Positions 42,430 to 50,878 of a stretch of 64,000 nt of DNA are shown piece after piece; within the stretch, counting starts at the first letter, position 1, and each line of letters starts with the position of its first letter. The position numbers and the translations under genes were made by a program. Under the pieces are notes generated by a model. That model was not told the origin of the DNA and did not search any database. It worked only from the letters and a program-made list of their open reading frames with translations. Source of the DNA: Rivularia sp963920925 (lineage in GTDB: Bacteria; Cyanobacteriota; Cyanobacteriia; Cyanobacteriales; Nostocaceae); the NCBI RefSeq assembly GCF_963920925.1, contig NZ_CAWUDI010000041.1, positions 1-64,000 of the forward strand, given 5' to 3'.

Positions 42430-42930
42430 TCACTGCTCACTGCTCACTGCTAACTGACTCAATTCGTCTCCGGTGACGCGACAAATCTGCCAGTCTTCTA
42501 AAATGTCTGCTCCCATATGGCGGTAAAATTCTTTTGCTGGTTCATTCCAATCCAAAACGCTCCACTCTAATCTTCCGCAATTTCTTTCTACTGCAATGCT
42601 CGCGAGTTTGGTTAAAAGGGCTTTACCAATACCTTTTTGACGATATTGTTTTAATACAAATAAATCTTCTAAATAGATTCCCGGTTGGGTAAGAAAGGTT
42701 GAATAATTATGAAAAAATAAGGCGAAACCCGCAGTTTCTCCCTTTGTTTCTGCTAGTATTGCCTCCGCATATTTTTTGTCACCAAATAAATGCTCTTTGA
42801 GTTGTGCGGCGCTACCAGTTACGGCATCAGTTAGTTTTTCATATTCTGCCAGCCCTTTTATTAATTCAAATAATACGTCGCAATCTTCTGGTTGAGCTAA
42901 ACGTAAAATTAAATCGCTATCAATCGTCAT
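42430..42930 (-). CDS. GNAT N-acetyltransferase (SSAT/thialysine acetyltransferase group)
   Basis: 166 residues. RLAQPEDCDVLFELIKGLAEYEKL opens the diamine acetyltransferase group; YLEDLFVLKQYRQKGIGKALL carries the acetyl-CoA loop R/Q-x-x-G-I-G-K (about 95-103); WSVLDWNEPAKEFYRHMGA is the group's C-terminal motif. The likely substrate is a small amine, such as a polyamine or thialysine. The final residues (QLAVSSEQ) are coded by a CTGCTCACTG repeat array that runs on past the stop codon. Confidence 0.85.
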   Translation of the reverse strand: MTIDSDLILRLAQPEDCDVLFELIKGLAEYEKLTDAVTGSAAQLKEHLFGDKKYAEAILAETKGETAGFALFFHNYSTFLTQPGIYLEDLFVLKQYRQKGIGKALLTKLASIAVERNCGRLEWSVLDWNEPAKEFYRHMGADILEDWQICRVTGDELSQLAVSSEQ

Positions 42931-43012
42931 GCCCGTTATTTAAAATACGAAGGATGAAGTGTTCAGTATGAAACAAACACATCTTAAATATTAGGCAACT
43001 TTACAAAAGTTT

Positions 43013-43243
43013 TTATTCTGTTTTTGCTCTGCGCGATGGCGACATAATCTTTAATCCCCTAACGATTTCTTCATGAGTTGCCGTTCCGTTTGCGACTTTT
43101 GGCATAATATTCATCAGTTCTAAAGCTGCATCTGTAGGGATTCCCGAAGCTTCTAGACGCTTTAGCTCTAAAATATCAATACCTGCTTCCAAACCTTCTA
43201 AATACTCTTCTACGGTAACTCCAAAGTCTTGAATTTCTGGCAT
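43013..43243 (-). CDS. Small conserved hypothetical protein
   Basis: 76 residues, helical and acidic, with a basic C-terminus (SPSRRAKTE). DFGVTVEEYLEGLEAGIDIL and ASGIPTDAALELMNIMPKV are the informative parts. It resembles small solo antitoxin-like or regulator proteins only in size and charge; no toxin gene is next to it. An unassigned family. Confidence 0.45.
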   Translation of the reverse strand: MPEIQDFGVTVEEYLEGLEAGIDILELKRLEASGIPTDAALELMNIMPKVANGTATHEEIVRGLKIMSPSRRAKTE

Positions 43244-43941
43244 GGATACAATTCCTTAATTTTATAATTCTTAATTTTTATAATAATTAATTTCTAATAT
43301 TTATTTTCTCTCACGAATGGGAATTTAACCCAAGCAAATTTGAAATACTTAATTTAAGTATTGTTAAATCAAAATATATTAACTGCTGTATTTATAAATT
43401 TACTCTTCTTAAGATGAGCTTTGCCCTGGATGGAAAATTCTATGACTCGATTGTGTTAAAAATAATGCCAGATGTTAGTTACTTCTTCACCGGAATGCAC
43501 AATCCCAGTTAGCTTTCACAATCGCCTTGGAATAAATTCCCACGCTTATATATTAAGTCTGATTGCGGCAGACTGAGCAAGGCTTTGAGGCGATTTTAGT
43601 ACGTTTTAACGTACTTCGTATATGAGTTTTGAAATTTATTTAAAGGCGGAAATATTACTTAAAACCGAGAGATTCCATTTTGTAGCGGTGTCGAGATCGA
43701 TAAGACAATTTTGGGCGCTGCATTCCCATCCACCAGGGAATCAAATTCCCTGGCTAATAGCTAAAGTCCTCTCAAGAGGACTCAAAAAAAGTGATACAGC
43801 CCTTTGCAGATTGCAGGAGGTACAGCTTTATATTATAAAACTCTTGTGGGATGGGCAGAGAAGGCCCGTCTGGATGTACCTTATGCTGAAGAAATATGCT
43901 GTATGTTAACTGCTAACTGCTCACTGCGAACTGTTCACTGA
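43244..43941. other. Non-coding gap with repeats between a small gene and the sigma-factor gene
   Basis: Both genes flanking the gap are on the minus strand. The right half is a chain of repeats: dispersed repeat copy 3 (43503-43620), CAGGGAATCAAATTCCCTGG (43734-43753), AGTCCTCTCAAGAGGACT (43767-43784), GGGATGGGC...GCCCGTC (about 43849-43872) and a GTTAACTGCTAACTGCTCAC array (43905-43924). A 95-codon plus-strand frame spans these palindromes and is not called. Confidence 0.65.
43503..43620 (+). repeat. Dispersed palindromic repeat, copy 3 of 3
   Basis: CGCCTTGGAATAAATTCCCA (43523-43542), CGCTTATATATTAAGTCTGA, a GCGGCAGACT half-site, then GGCGATTTTAGTACGTTTTA (each a separate segment). Module order matches the copies at 24.0 and 38.4 kb. 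Confidence 0.7.
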
Positions 43942-45099
43942 CTAAATCAACCAACCTTTCAAACGCTTAGCAATATGGGGACGGCGCAATTTACGCATTG
44001 CTTTACTTTGAATTTGTCGTACTCTTTCGCGAGAAAGATTGAACATATTGCCAACTTCTTCTAAGGTGCAGGGTTCGCTACTTGCTAAACCGTAACGCAA
44101 GGAAATTACGTCTTTTTCCCGTGGAGTTAATACGTCTCCTAATACTTCCCAAATCTCCTGACGCATCATGGTTTCGTTCATTCTTGCTTCTGGAGACTGG
44201 TTGTCTTCGTCTTCCAGTAAATCCATCAATTCGGTATCTTCTTCTTTACCGACACGGTGGTTTAAGGAAAGCGCTTGACGACGCAGCTGTTGTAATTGAC
44301 GTAACTGGTTGGGGGGAATTTCCAACACTTCTGCCAATTCTTCTTCGGTGGGATTCCTGGATAATTTTTGTTTTAATTCTCTTTGGGCTTTCTTGAGTTT
44401 ATTAAGCTTTTCTACAATATGTATGGGTAAACGAATTGTTCTAGCATCATTGGCGATCGCCCTGGTAATTGCTTGACGAATCCACCAGTAAGCGTAAGTT
44501 GAAAATTTATATCCTTTGTCTGGATCGAATTTTTCAGTAGCACGATTTAAACCCATTGCCCCTTCTTGAATCAAATCTAGAAAGGGAACTCCACGATTAA
44601 GATACCGTTTGGCGATGGAAACCACAAGCCGCAAGTTAGAACGAATCATTTTGCGCTTGGCGACTTTTCCTTGGTACAAGCGATGTTCCATCTGCTTTTG
44701 AGTAACCCCCATTTCTTTGGCTACTGCTGCTTTATCGGGTAAATAGCCTAATTTTTCTTGGGCTGCGGCTTGTGCTTGTCTTACTTCTTCGAGGATGCGT
44801 ACTCTTTTAGCTAATTCAACCTCTTCATCGGGCTTAAGCAATGGATAACGCGCCATTTCTTTGAAAAACGCCCCTACAGCATCGTCATACTCGGTTTTGT
44901 TGTAACCTGTAGGTCTGGCTTCTGCTAAATTATCCCCACTGTCCCCACTGTTTGATTCATTTTCATTTTCATTTTCAATATTTTGAGCAATTATAGCTTC
45001 GTCGTCTGTCACTACTTCTAAAACGTTTATTGCTTCTGATTGATTCTGATCGGCAACTTTCTGCATACTTTCCATTGTTCCCAATTGTGCAATACTCAT
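43942..45099 (-). CDS. Group 2 RNA polymerase sigma-70 factor
   Basis: 385 residues. A low-complexity acidic N-terminus (NENENESNSGDSGD, about 42-56) replaces the long region 1.1 of SigA. Region 1.2 is VGAFFKEMARYPLLKPDEEVELAKR; region 2 has SNLRLVVSIAKRYLNRGVPF and YWWIRQAI; region 3 AQRELKQKLSRNPTEEEL; region 4.2 TLEEVGNMFNLSRERVRQIQ. These are features of cyanobacterial group 2 factors (SigB-SigE type), used in nutrient and stress responses. Which subgroup (SigC seems closest) cannot be fixed by eye. An 830-base upstream gap leaves room for complex control. Confidence 0.9.
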   Translation of the reverse strand: MSIAQLGTMESMQKVADQNQSEAINVLEVVTDDEAIIAQNIENENENESNSGDSGDNLAEARPTGYNKTEYDDAVGAFFKEMARYPLLKPDEEVELAKRVRILEEVRQAQAAAQEKLGYLPDKAAVAKEMGVTQKQMEHRLYQGKVAKRKMIRSNLRLVVSIAKRYLNRGVPFLDLIQEGAMGLNRATEKFDPDKGYKFSTYAYWWIRQAITRAIANDARTIRLPIHIVEKLNKLKKAQRELKQKLSRNPTEEELAEVLEIPPNQLRQLQQLRRQALSLNHRVGKEEDTELMDLLEDEDNQSPEARMNETMMRQEIWEVLGDVLTPREKDVISLRYGLASSEPCTLEEVGNMFNLSRERVRQIQSKAMRKLRRPHIAKRLKGWLI

Positions 45100-45930
45100 A
45101 GTTTTTTTAATGGGGGATTGTTGCTTGCGGACCGTAAATAACGAAAGTGACAGCTACCGCATTGACATTTAAAGCTGAAATTTTTCGTACTTTATCTGCC
45201 TTTGACTAAATTTCAAAACATCCCTAGTGGTTAAGCTCGCGTAAAGCTTGATAATTTAATACCGCTATAATCCACTCATATGACGTAGTTATACTTTTCA
45301 CGACTCTAATGTAAACTTAATTAACCTTTGTAAATATATTCTTCACTTTTTTTCTCTAACAGAATATTCTTCCTGTCACCTCCTAATTTTTTTATTTACT
45401 CAATAAATATAAAAAAATAATCGATTACCGCCTATATGTTGAGTTTTACTATGTTTATCTTAATGCTTTTAGACTTTGATCTTGAATAACGTTCTTAGAT
45501 GACCGTATATACTTATAAGTCAATATTATGACTTCGGGCAATTCTTGCTCTATTTATATAAAATATTGCAAGCGAAATTATAGGAATTAATTTCCTATAT
45601 AAAAGCATCTCATATACCGCCAAAGCTGAAAATCTATCAATAGAGAGATTAGCCCTATTCCCTAATTGGTAAAAGCAGGCAAGAATTAAGGTAAAGAACT
45701 GAGATTATTTGAGATCGGATGTCATGTATCAAAAAAGCATTAGCTATATGGTTTATGTAAGGTTTGTTTATGAAATTACATCTAACGGAAATTTATCAAG
45801 TATTATGTCAATTGAAAGTATTCCGAAATACATTTTAACTTATCCATAGGAGATTCTTAATACACTCATTCCGTTAAGTCAATTTTGTTAAACGGATATT
45901 GGTAATTATCGATCGCTTAAATAAAAAATT
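45100..45930. other. Long divergent intergenic region between the sigma-factor gene and priA
   Basis: 831 bases, strongly AT-rich and almost free of the repeat arrays that fill other gaps. It should contain the promoters of both divergent genes and a long leader for the sigma-factor mRNA. I found no ORF, hairpin terminator or known RNA family here. Confidence 0.55.
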
Positions 45931-48528
45931 ATGTATACAAATAACGCAGCTTTACCAACTGCGATAAGCCGGAGGCTTGACGCTTCGCGTATCGCGGCTG
46001 CAAATCGAGGCGAATATAGCCTCAGAATTCCCCAAGCCCAATGGGTTGAAGTGTTGGTGGACTGTCCGAGAGCCACGGGATTATTCACTTACGGATTACC
46101 AAAGCACTTAGAAGTACAACCTGGAGATATTTTGAGCGTGCCTTTTGGTACGCAAACCCTTGGTGGAATAGCAATTCGTAAATTAACAAAGCCTCCCCAA
46201 GATATACCAATAGAAAAAATTCGGAATATAGAAGATGTAGTCAGCGTCGGATTTTTCCCAGATTTTTACTGGGAATTATTGAACCGAGTTGCAGCATATT
46301 ATTACACGCCTTTAATTCAAGTAATTCGCGTTGCTTTACCTCCGGGTTTGTTAGGAAAATCTCAACGTCGCATTAAACTTGTTTCTCCAAAAAATACTTC
46401 TCCAACTTCGCGCTCTTCCTCTCTCTCATTTTCTCTTTCCCCCGCAGCGCAAAAAATTCTCGATCTACTCCAACTATCACCAGAAGGAAATTACAGTTTT
46501 GTTTATCTAAGTCGGCAAGTTCGCGGCGCTTATCGTGCGGTAAGGGAATTACGAAGATTTGGTTTGATAGAAACTTATTTGGAAGCACCTCGTTTAACAA
46601 AACCGCAAAGAAAAAAAGCAGTAACATTAATTGCAAGTAATTTTGCAGCCGATTTAACCACCCGACAACGGTCAATTTTAGAAGTATTACGACGGCGCGG
46701 TGGTGAGATGTGGCTAACTGAATTATTACAAACTTGCAGCGCCAGTTCTTCAACTATAAAAACCATAGAAAACAAAGGTTACGTTGTCGTAGAAGAAAAA
46801 GAAATTTTACGAATTGATACCTCTAAAAATGCAGATGATACATTCGCTGGAGCGCAAGTAAAAAACCTCACATCAGCCCAACAAACAGCTATAGAAACGA
46901 TAAATAATATTAATGGATTTGCATCAATCCTATTACATGGAGTCACGGGTTCGGGAAAAACAGAAGTCTATTTGCAAGCAATTACAGCTCTATTGCAAAA
47001 AGGTAAATCGGCATTAGTATTAGTCCCCGAAATCGGATTAACACCGCAACTAACCGATCGCTTTCGTGCCAGATTCGGCAACAAAGTCAGCGTATATCAT
47101 AGCGCCCTCTCCGATGGCGAACGTTATGACACTTGGCGGCAAATGCTAGCAGGGGAACCCCAAGTAGTCATCGGCACCCGTAGCGCCATTTTTGCACCAT
47201 TACCCAACCTCGGCATCATAATCTTAGATGAAGAACACGACTCATCATTCAAACAAGATTCCCCCATGCCCACCTACCACGCTCGTAAAGTCGCAGCTTG
47301 GCGAGCAGAATTACAAAATTGTCCCCTAATCTTGGGTTCCGCAACTCCCTCCTTGGAAAGTTGGGTAGCTGCGGGAGAGGGGGGAGAGGGGGTAGAGGGG
47401 GTAGAGGGGGAAGAATTATTACTCAATTCCCAATTCCCAAAATCGTACTACCTTCCCCTCCCAGAGCGCGTCAATTCCCGCCCTCTACCTCCGGTGGAAA
47501 TAGTAGATATGCGCTCAGAATTACAGCAGGGAAATCGTTCTATATTTAGTAAGTCTTTACAGCAGGGTTTGCAAGAACTTATTGAAACTGGGCAGCAAGG
47601 AATTTTATTTATTCATCGTCGGGGACACAGTACTTTTGTATCCTGTCGTAGCTGCGGATACGTAATGGAATGTCCTTATTGTGATGTATCGCTATCCTAT
47701 CACCAAACTGAAGCCGGAGCAGCCCAGGTTTTGCGCTGTCATTACTGCAATTATGCAACTCCCCACCCCAAAAATTGCCCCGATTGTTGTTCCCCTTATT
47801 TAAAATTCTTTGGTAGCGGTACTCAAAAGGTAGCGCAAGAGTTAGCAAAACAGTTTCCTGAATTAAAATTTATCCGTTTTGACAGCGACACCACCCGCAA
47901 CAAAGGAGCGCATCGCACATTACTAACCAGATTTGCCAAAGGTGAAGCGCATTTATTAATCGGAACCCAAATGCTCACCAAAGGTTTAGATTTACCCCAA
48001 GTAACTTTAGTGGGAGTAGTCAGCGCCGATGGATTGCTGCATTTATCAGATTACCGCGCCAGCGAACGCGCTTTCCAAACATTAACCCAAGTTGCCGGAC
48101 GTGCTGGTAGAGGTGAAGACCCCGGAAGAGTTATAATCCAGACTTACACTACAGAACATCCAGTCATCGAAGCAGTACAGCAACACGATTATCAAACTTT
48201 TATTCAAGACGAATTAGAACAGCGAGAAGCATTAAATTATCCACCCTACGGTAGATTGATTTTATTGCGATTGAGCAGTCCAGATGACGTACTAGTAGAA
48301 AACACCGCCACAGAAATTGCCGAAAAGCTAGAGCAGCGATCGGATATAGACATATTGGGGCCAGCACCAGCAAACATATTAAGAGTAGCAAACCGTTATC
48401 GCTGGCAAATACTACTCAAATTTGCTCCCGAAGACTTGCCGCAACTACCCGATTGGCAAGAAATACGTCAGATGTGCCCGGATTTGGTTAGCTTAACGAT
48501 TGATATCGATCCGCTGAATATTATGTGA
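45931..48528 (+). CDS. priA: Primosomal protein N' / replication restart helicase PriA
   Basis: 865 residues. The 3'-DNA-binding domain begins at WVEVLVDCPRATGLFTYGLP (about residue 37); helicase parts include Walker A GVTGSGKT, DEEHDSSFKQ and QVAGRAGRG; the zinc site is formed by CRSCGYVMECPYC, CHYCNYATPHPKNCPDC. It reloads the replisome at stalled forks. Two stretches are repeat-derived: residues about 10-25 (ISRRLDASRIAAANR, from a GCGATA...TATCGC palindrome) and residues about 481-503 (GEGGEGVEGVEGEELLLNSQ, from a GGGGGTAGA array plus ATTCCCAATTCCCA). Both keep the frame and lie outside the catalytic motifs. Confidence 0.95.
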   Translation: MYTNNAALPTAISRRLDASRIAAANRGEYSLRIPQAQWVEVLVDCPRATGLFTYGLPKHLEVQPGDILSVPFGTQTLGGIAIRKLTKPPQDIPIEKIRNIEDVVSVGFFPDFYWELLNRVAAYYYTPLIQVIRVALPPGLLGKSQRRIKLVSPKNTSPTSRSSSLSFSLSPAAQKILDLLQLSPEGNYSFVYLSRQVRGAYRAVRELRRFGLIETYLEAPRLTKPQRKKAVTLIASNFAADLTTRQRSILEVLRRRGGEMWLTELLQTCSASSSTIKTIENKGYVVVEEKEILRIDTSKNADDTFAGAQVKNLTSAQQTAIETINNINGFASILLHGVTGSGKTEVYLQAITALLQKGKSALVLVPEIGLTPQLTDRFRARFGNKVSVYHSALSDGERYDTWRQMLAGEPQVVIGTRSAIFAPLPNLGIIILDEEHDSSFKQDSPMPTYHARKVAAWRAELQNCPLILGSATPSLESWVAAGEGGEGVEGVEGEELLLNSQFPKSYYLPLPERVNSRPLPPVEIVDMRSELQQGNRSIFSKSLQQGLQELIETGQQGILFIHRRGHSTFVSCRSCGYVMECPYCDVSLSYHQTEAGAAQVLRCHYCNYATPHPKNCPDCCSPYLKFFGSGTQKVAQELAKQFPELKFIRFDSDTTRNKGAHRTLLTRFAKGEAHLLIGTQMLTKGLDLPQVTLVGVVSADGLLHLSDYRASERAFQTLTQVAGRAGRGEDPGRVIIQTYTTEHPVIEAVQQHDYQTFIQDELEQREALNYPPYGRLILLRLSSPDDVLVENTATEIAEKLEQRSDIDILGPAPANILRVANRYRWQILLKFAPEDLPQLPDWQEIRQMCPDLVSLTIDIDPLNIM
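45961..45995 (+). repeat. Palindromic repeat inside the priA N-terminus
   Basis: GCGATA at 45961-45966 and TATCGC at 45990-45995 bracket AAGCCGGAGGCTTGACGCTTCG-like DNA (region only). The wording is that of the palindromic repeats often seen between genes in Nostocales. It codes for about 12 residues of PriA. Confidence 0.55.
47372..47438 (+). repeat. LTRR array inside the priA helicase region
   Basis: GGGAGAGGGGGGAGAGGG, two GGGGGTAGA units, then ATTATTACTCAATTCCCAAT (separate pieces). The same two modules occur in intergenic DNA: GGGGTAGA on the minus strand at 12058-12075, and TTATTACTCAATTACCAATT at 59944-59963. The insertion is a multiple of three and stays open. Confidence 0.8.
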
Positions 48529-48535
48529 ATTTTAG

Positions 48536-48684
48536 GGAGTAGGGAGTAGGCAGTAGGGAGTAGAAGGGGAGATGGGGGAGATGGGGGAGAGGGGGGAGAA
48601 TAAATAATAATTACCAATTACCCATGCCCCATTCCCCATGCCCTATGCCCCATTACCAATTACCAATTCCTAACTGTTCACTGT
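48536..48684. repeat. LTRR arrays between priA and the hybrid kinase gene
   Basis: The whole gap is tandem arrays: GGGAGTAGGGAGTAGGCAGT, GGAGATGGGGGAGATGGG, ATTACCAATTACCCATGCCC and CTGTTCACTGTTCACTG. The two flanking genes converge here, and the kinase gene's last codons border the final array. Confidence 0.85.
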
Positions 48685-50685
48685 TCACTGTTCACTATTC
48701 GCTGTCAACTCCGCGACTTTTTCTGCTAAATTTTCTACCTGAATTGGTTTGGCAAGATGCAGGTTAAAACCAGCTTGTAGAGATTCATTTTGATTTGTTT
48801 CTCCTGCATAAGCGGTTAGTGCGATCGCAGGTATTTTTGCGCCTTTTCGGGAAGGTAGCGCTCGAATTTGACGCATCAGTGTATGTCCGTTTACTTCGGG
48901 CATAGCAATATCACTGATAAGTAAGTCTGGTTGATTTTTTAAGAATAATTGAAATGCTTCTGATGCGGATGTTGCTGTTTGTACTGATGCTCCGTAGGTT
49001 TCCAGGACAAATTTTAAAAACTCTAAGTTGTCTGGCTCGTCGTCTACTATAAGAATATTTATACCGTTAAAATCTAAATTTACGCTGTGTTTATTGTTAG
49101 TTTCGGTATGGGTTTCGACGTTGTAAATTACAGGTATTTCTACAGTAAATGTCGTACCTTTGCTAATACCCGGACTTTCTACTTGAATGTTACCACCGTG
49201 AAGTTCTACTAAATATTTTACGATGGCTAACCCCAATCCCAATCCTCCAGTATTTCTAGTACTGGAACTGTTTTCCTGACGAAAGTATTCAAATACATAA
49301 GGTAAAAAATGAGAATTGATTCCTTTCCCCGTATCCGTAATTTGAATTTTTGCTTGGGAATTATCCAACTCTAAATCTACATTTACTTTTCCTTCCGAAG
49401 GAGTAAATTTGACTGCATTAGAAAGTAAATTCCAAAAAATTTGCTGCAACCGGTTAGCATCTCCTTCAACAATTACGGTTTCTGGAGGAAAGTTGGTAAT
49501 GATTTCAACAGATTTTGCATGAGCAGCTAAATGCACAGTTTCGATGGCAGCTTTGATTATATTTATCAAGTCAACGCTAACTGGATTAAGCTGCAATTTA
49601 CCGCGCAATATCCGCGAAACATCAAGCAAATCTTTGATCATTTCTGCTTGCAAAGAAGCATTTCGCTCAATTGTTTCTAATGCTCGATCAATTCTTTGAG
49701 GGGGAAGTTTATTAGAGCGTAAAAGTTGAGTCCATCCTAAAATCGGATTAAGTGGAGTTCGCAATTCATGGGAAAGTACGGCTAAAAACTCATCTTTCAC
49801 CCGGTTTGCAGCTTCGGCTTTTGCTAATAATCTAATTCTGTCTAATTCGGCTTGCTTGCGTTCGGTAATATCTCTTAAAGTTACTAAATTAGCGGGTTTT
49901 CCCTGCCAATCTACTTTTACCACGCGCATTTGTGCTATTAATGCTTTTCCCGTTTTCGTAGAAACATCTACTTCGGTATTATCTCCACCAGCGACAGGGA
50001 AACCGAATATTTCTCCTAAAAGTTCTTCTTCTTTACGATTAAATAGCTTTAAAGCAGCGGTATTAATAAATCTGACTATTCCTTGCTTATCTACTACTAC
50101 TATTCCATCTGGATTTTTGGTAATCAGCATCCGCAACTGCTTTTCGCTCTTTTTCAGCGCAGCTTCTACTTTTTCCCTACGAATACTTTCTGTTTGTTTT
50201 TGCTGACGTTGCTTTTGTAATTCTGTTGCTTGACAAAATAAACGTTGCTGTAGATCGGTTAAATGATTATTGCGTTTTTCTACTACACTAAATTCAGCTT
50301 GCGAACATTGATCGTCAAGTGCTTGTTTCACTACTAATGGCAGCCGATGCAATTCATCTGTAGTTAGATAATCAGTTGCACCAGCTTTCATGCAAGCTAC
50401 AGCATCTTGTGCGTGATTTTTACCATTAAAAATTATGAAAGGAGCGTATATTTCTTTTTCTTGTAAAATTGCTTGAGCTATTAAAATCGCTAGCTTCGGG
50501 TGTTCGTAATCTGCTAATATTACTTTTACATCACAATTTAGATTAGTCACAAATTCTGCTTCAGTTTCTATTTGCTTTGCTATGGGATTAAATTTAGCTT
50601 CGCTTAATAACGATAGTATGTTTCCGTTTTTTTCAGCAGAATCACATAATAATAGTAGATTTACTGTAACTACCATAAACACCAT
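48685..50685 (-). CDS. Pseudo-receiver-PAS-histidine kinase-receiver hybrid
   Basis: 666 residues. Residues about 5-125 have a receiver-like fold whose expected phosphoacceptor site reads VILADYEH, so it may be a degenerate or atypical receiver. PAS covers about 185-280 (NPDGIVVVDKQGIVRFINTA). The kinase core has H306 in VLSHELRTPLNPILG and an ATPase domain with NLLSNAVKF, DTGKGI and GGLGLGLAIV. A C-terminal receiver contains ILIVDDEPDN and phosphoacceptor in LLISDIAMPE. It is 193 bases downstream of kaiC3 on the same strand, so it may be a clock output or input kinase, by context only. Confidence 0.88.
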   Translation of the reverse strand: MVFMVVTVNLLLLCDSAEKNGNILSLLSEAKFNPIAKQIETEAEFVTNLNCDVKVILADYEHPKLAILIAQAILQEKEIYAPFIIFNGKNHAQDAVACMKAGATDYLTTDELHRLPLVVKQALDDQCSQAEFSVVEKRNNHLTDLQQRLFCQATELQKQRQQKQTESIRREKVEAALKKSEKQLRMLITKNPDGIVVVDKQGIVRFINTAALKLFNRKEEELLGEIFGFPVAGGDNTEVDVSTKTGKALIAQMRVVKVDWQGKPANLVTLRDITERKQAELDRIRLLAKAEAANRVKDEFLAVLSHELRTPLNPILGWTQLLRSNKLPPQRIDRALETIERNASLQAEMIKDLLDVSRILRGKLQLNPVSVDLINIIKAAIETVHLAAHAKSVEIITNFPPETVIVEGDANRLQQIFWNLLSNAVKFTPSEGKVNVDLELDNSQAKIQITDTGKGINSHFLPYVFEYFRQENSSSTRNTGGLGLGLAIVKYLVELHGGNIQVESPGISKGTTFTVEIPVIYNVETHTETNNKHSVNLDFNGINILIVDDEPDNLEFLKFVLETYGASVQTATSASEAFQLFLKNQPDLLISDIAMPEVNGHTLMRQIRALPSRKGAKIPAIALTAYAGETNQNESLQAGFNLHLAKPIQVENLAEKVAELTANSEQ

Positions 50686-50878
50686 TTAATAACTAAATAT
50701 TTTTTACTTACAACAAAGAAATATTCTTAAATTTGGTAAGTCTATTTTTTTTAACCAAATTAAATTCGCATTATTCCAGTCGTAATTAGATGATAGAAGT
50801 TAAATTATTTCTATATTTTAAATTATTACCACGATATCAAGATAATTTTGTCTACCTTAAGAACTATAGAAATTGCGA

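Noticed and set aside
43013..43243. Small acidic protein as antitoxin of a toxin-antitoxin pair
   Set aside because: No toxin-sized partner lies next to it; the upstream gap is non-coding and the downstream neighbour is an acetyltransferase of the polyamine group, not a GNAT toxin with an RHH antitoxin.
43622..43909. 95-codon plus-strand frame
   Set aside because: It runs through several palindromic repeats (CAGGGAATCAAATTCCCTGG, AGTCCTCTCAAGAGGACT) and its protein shows no family features; treated as repeat DNA.
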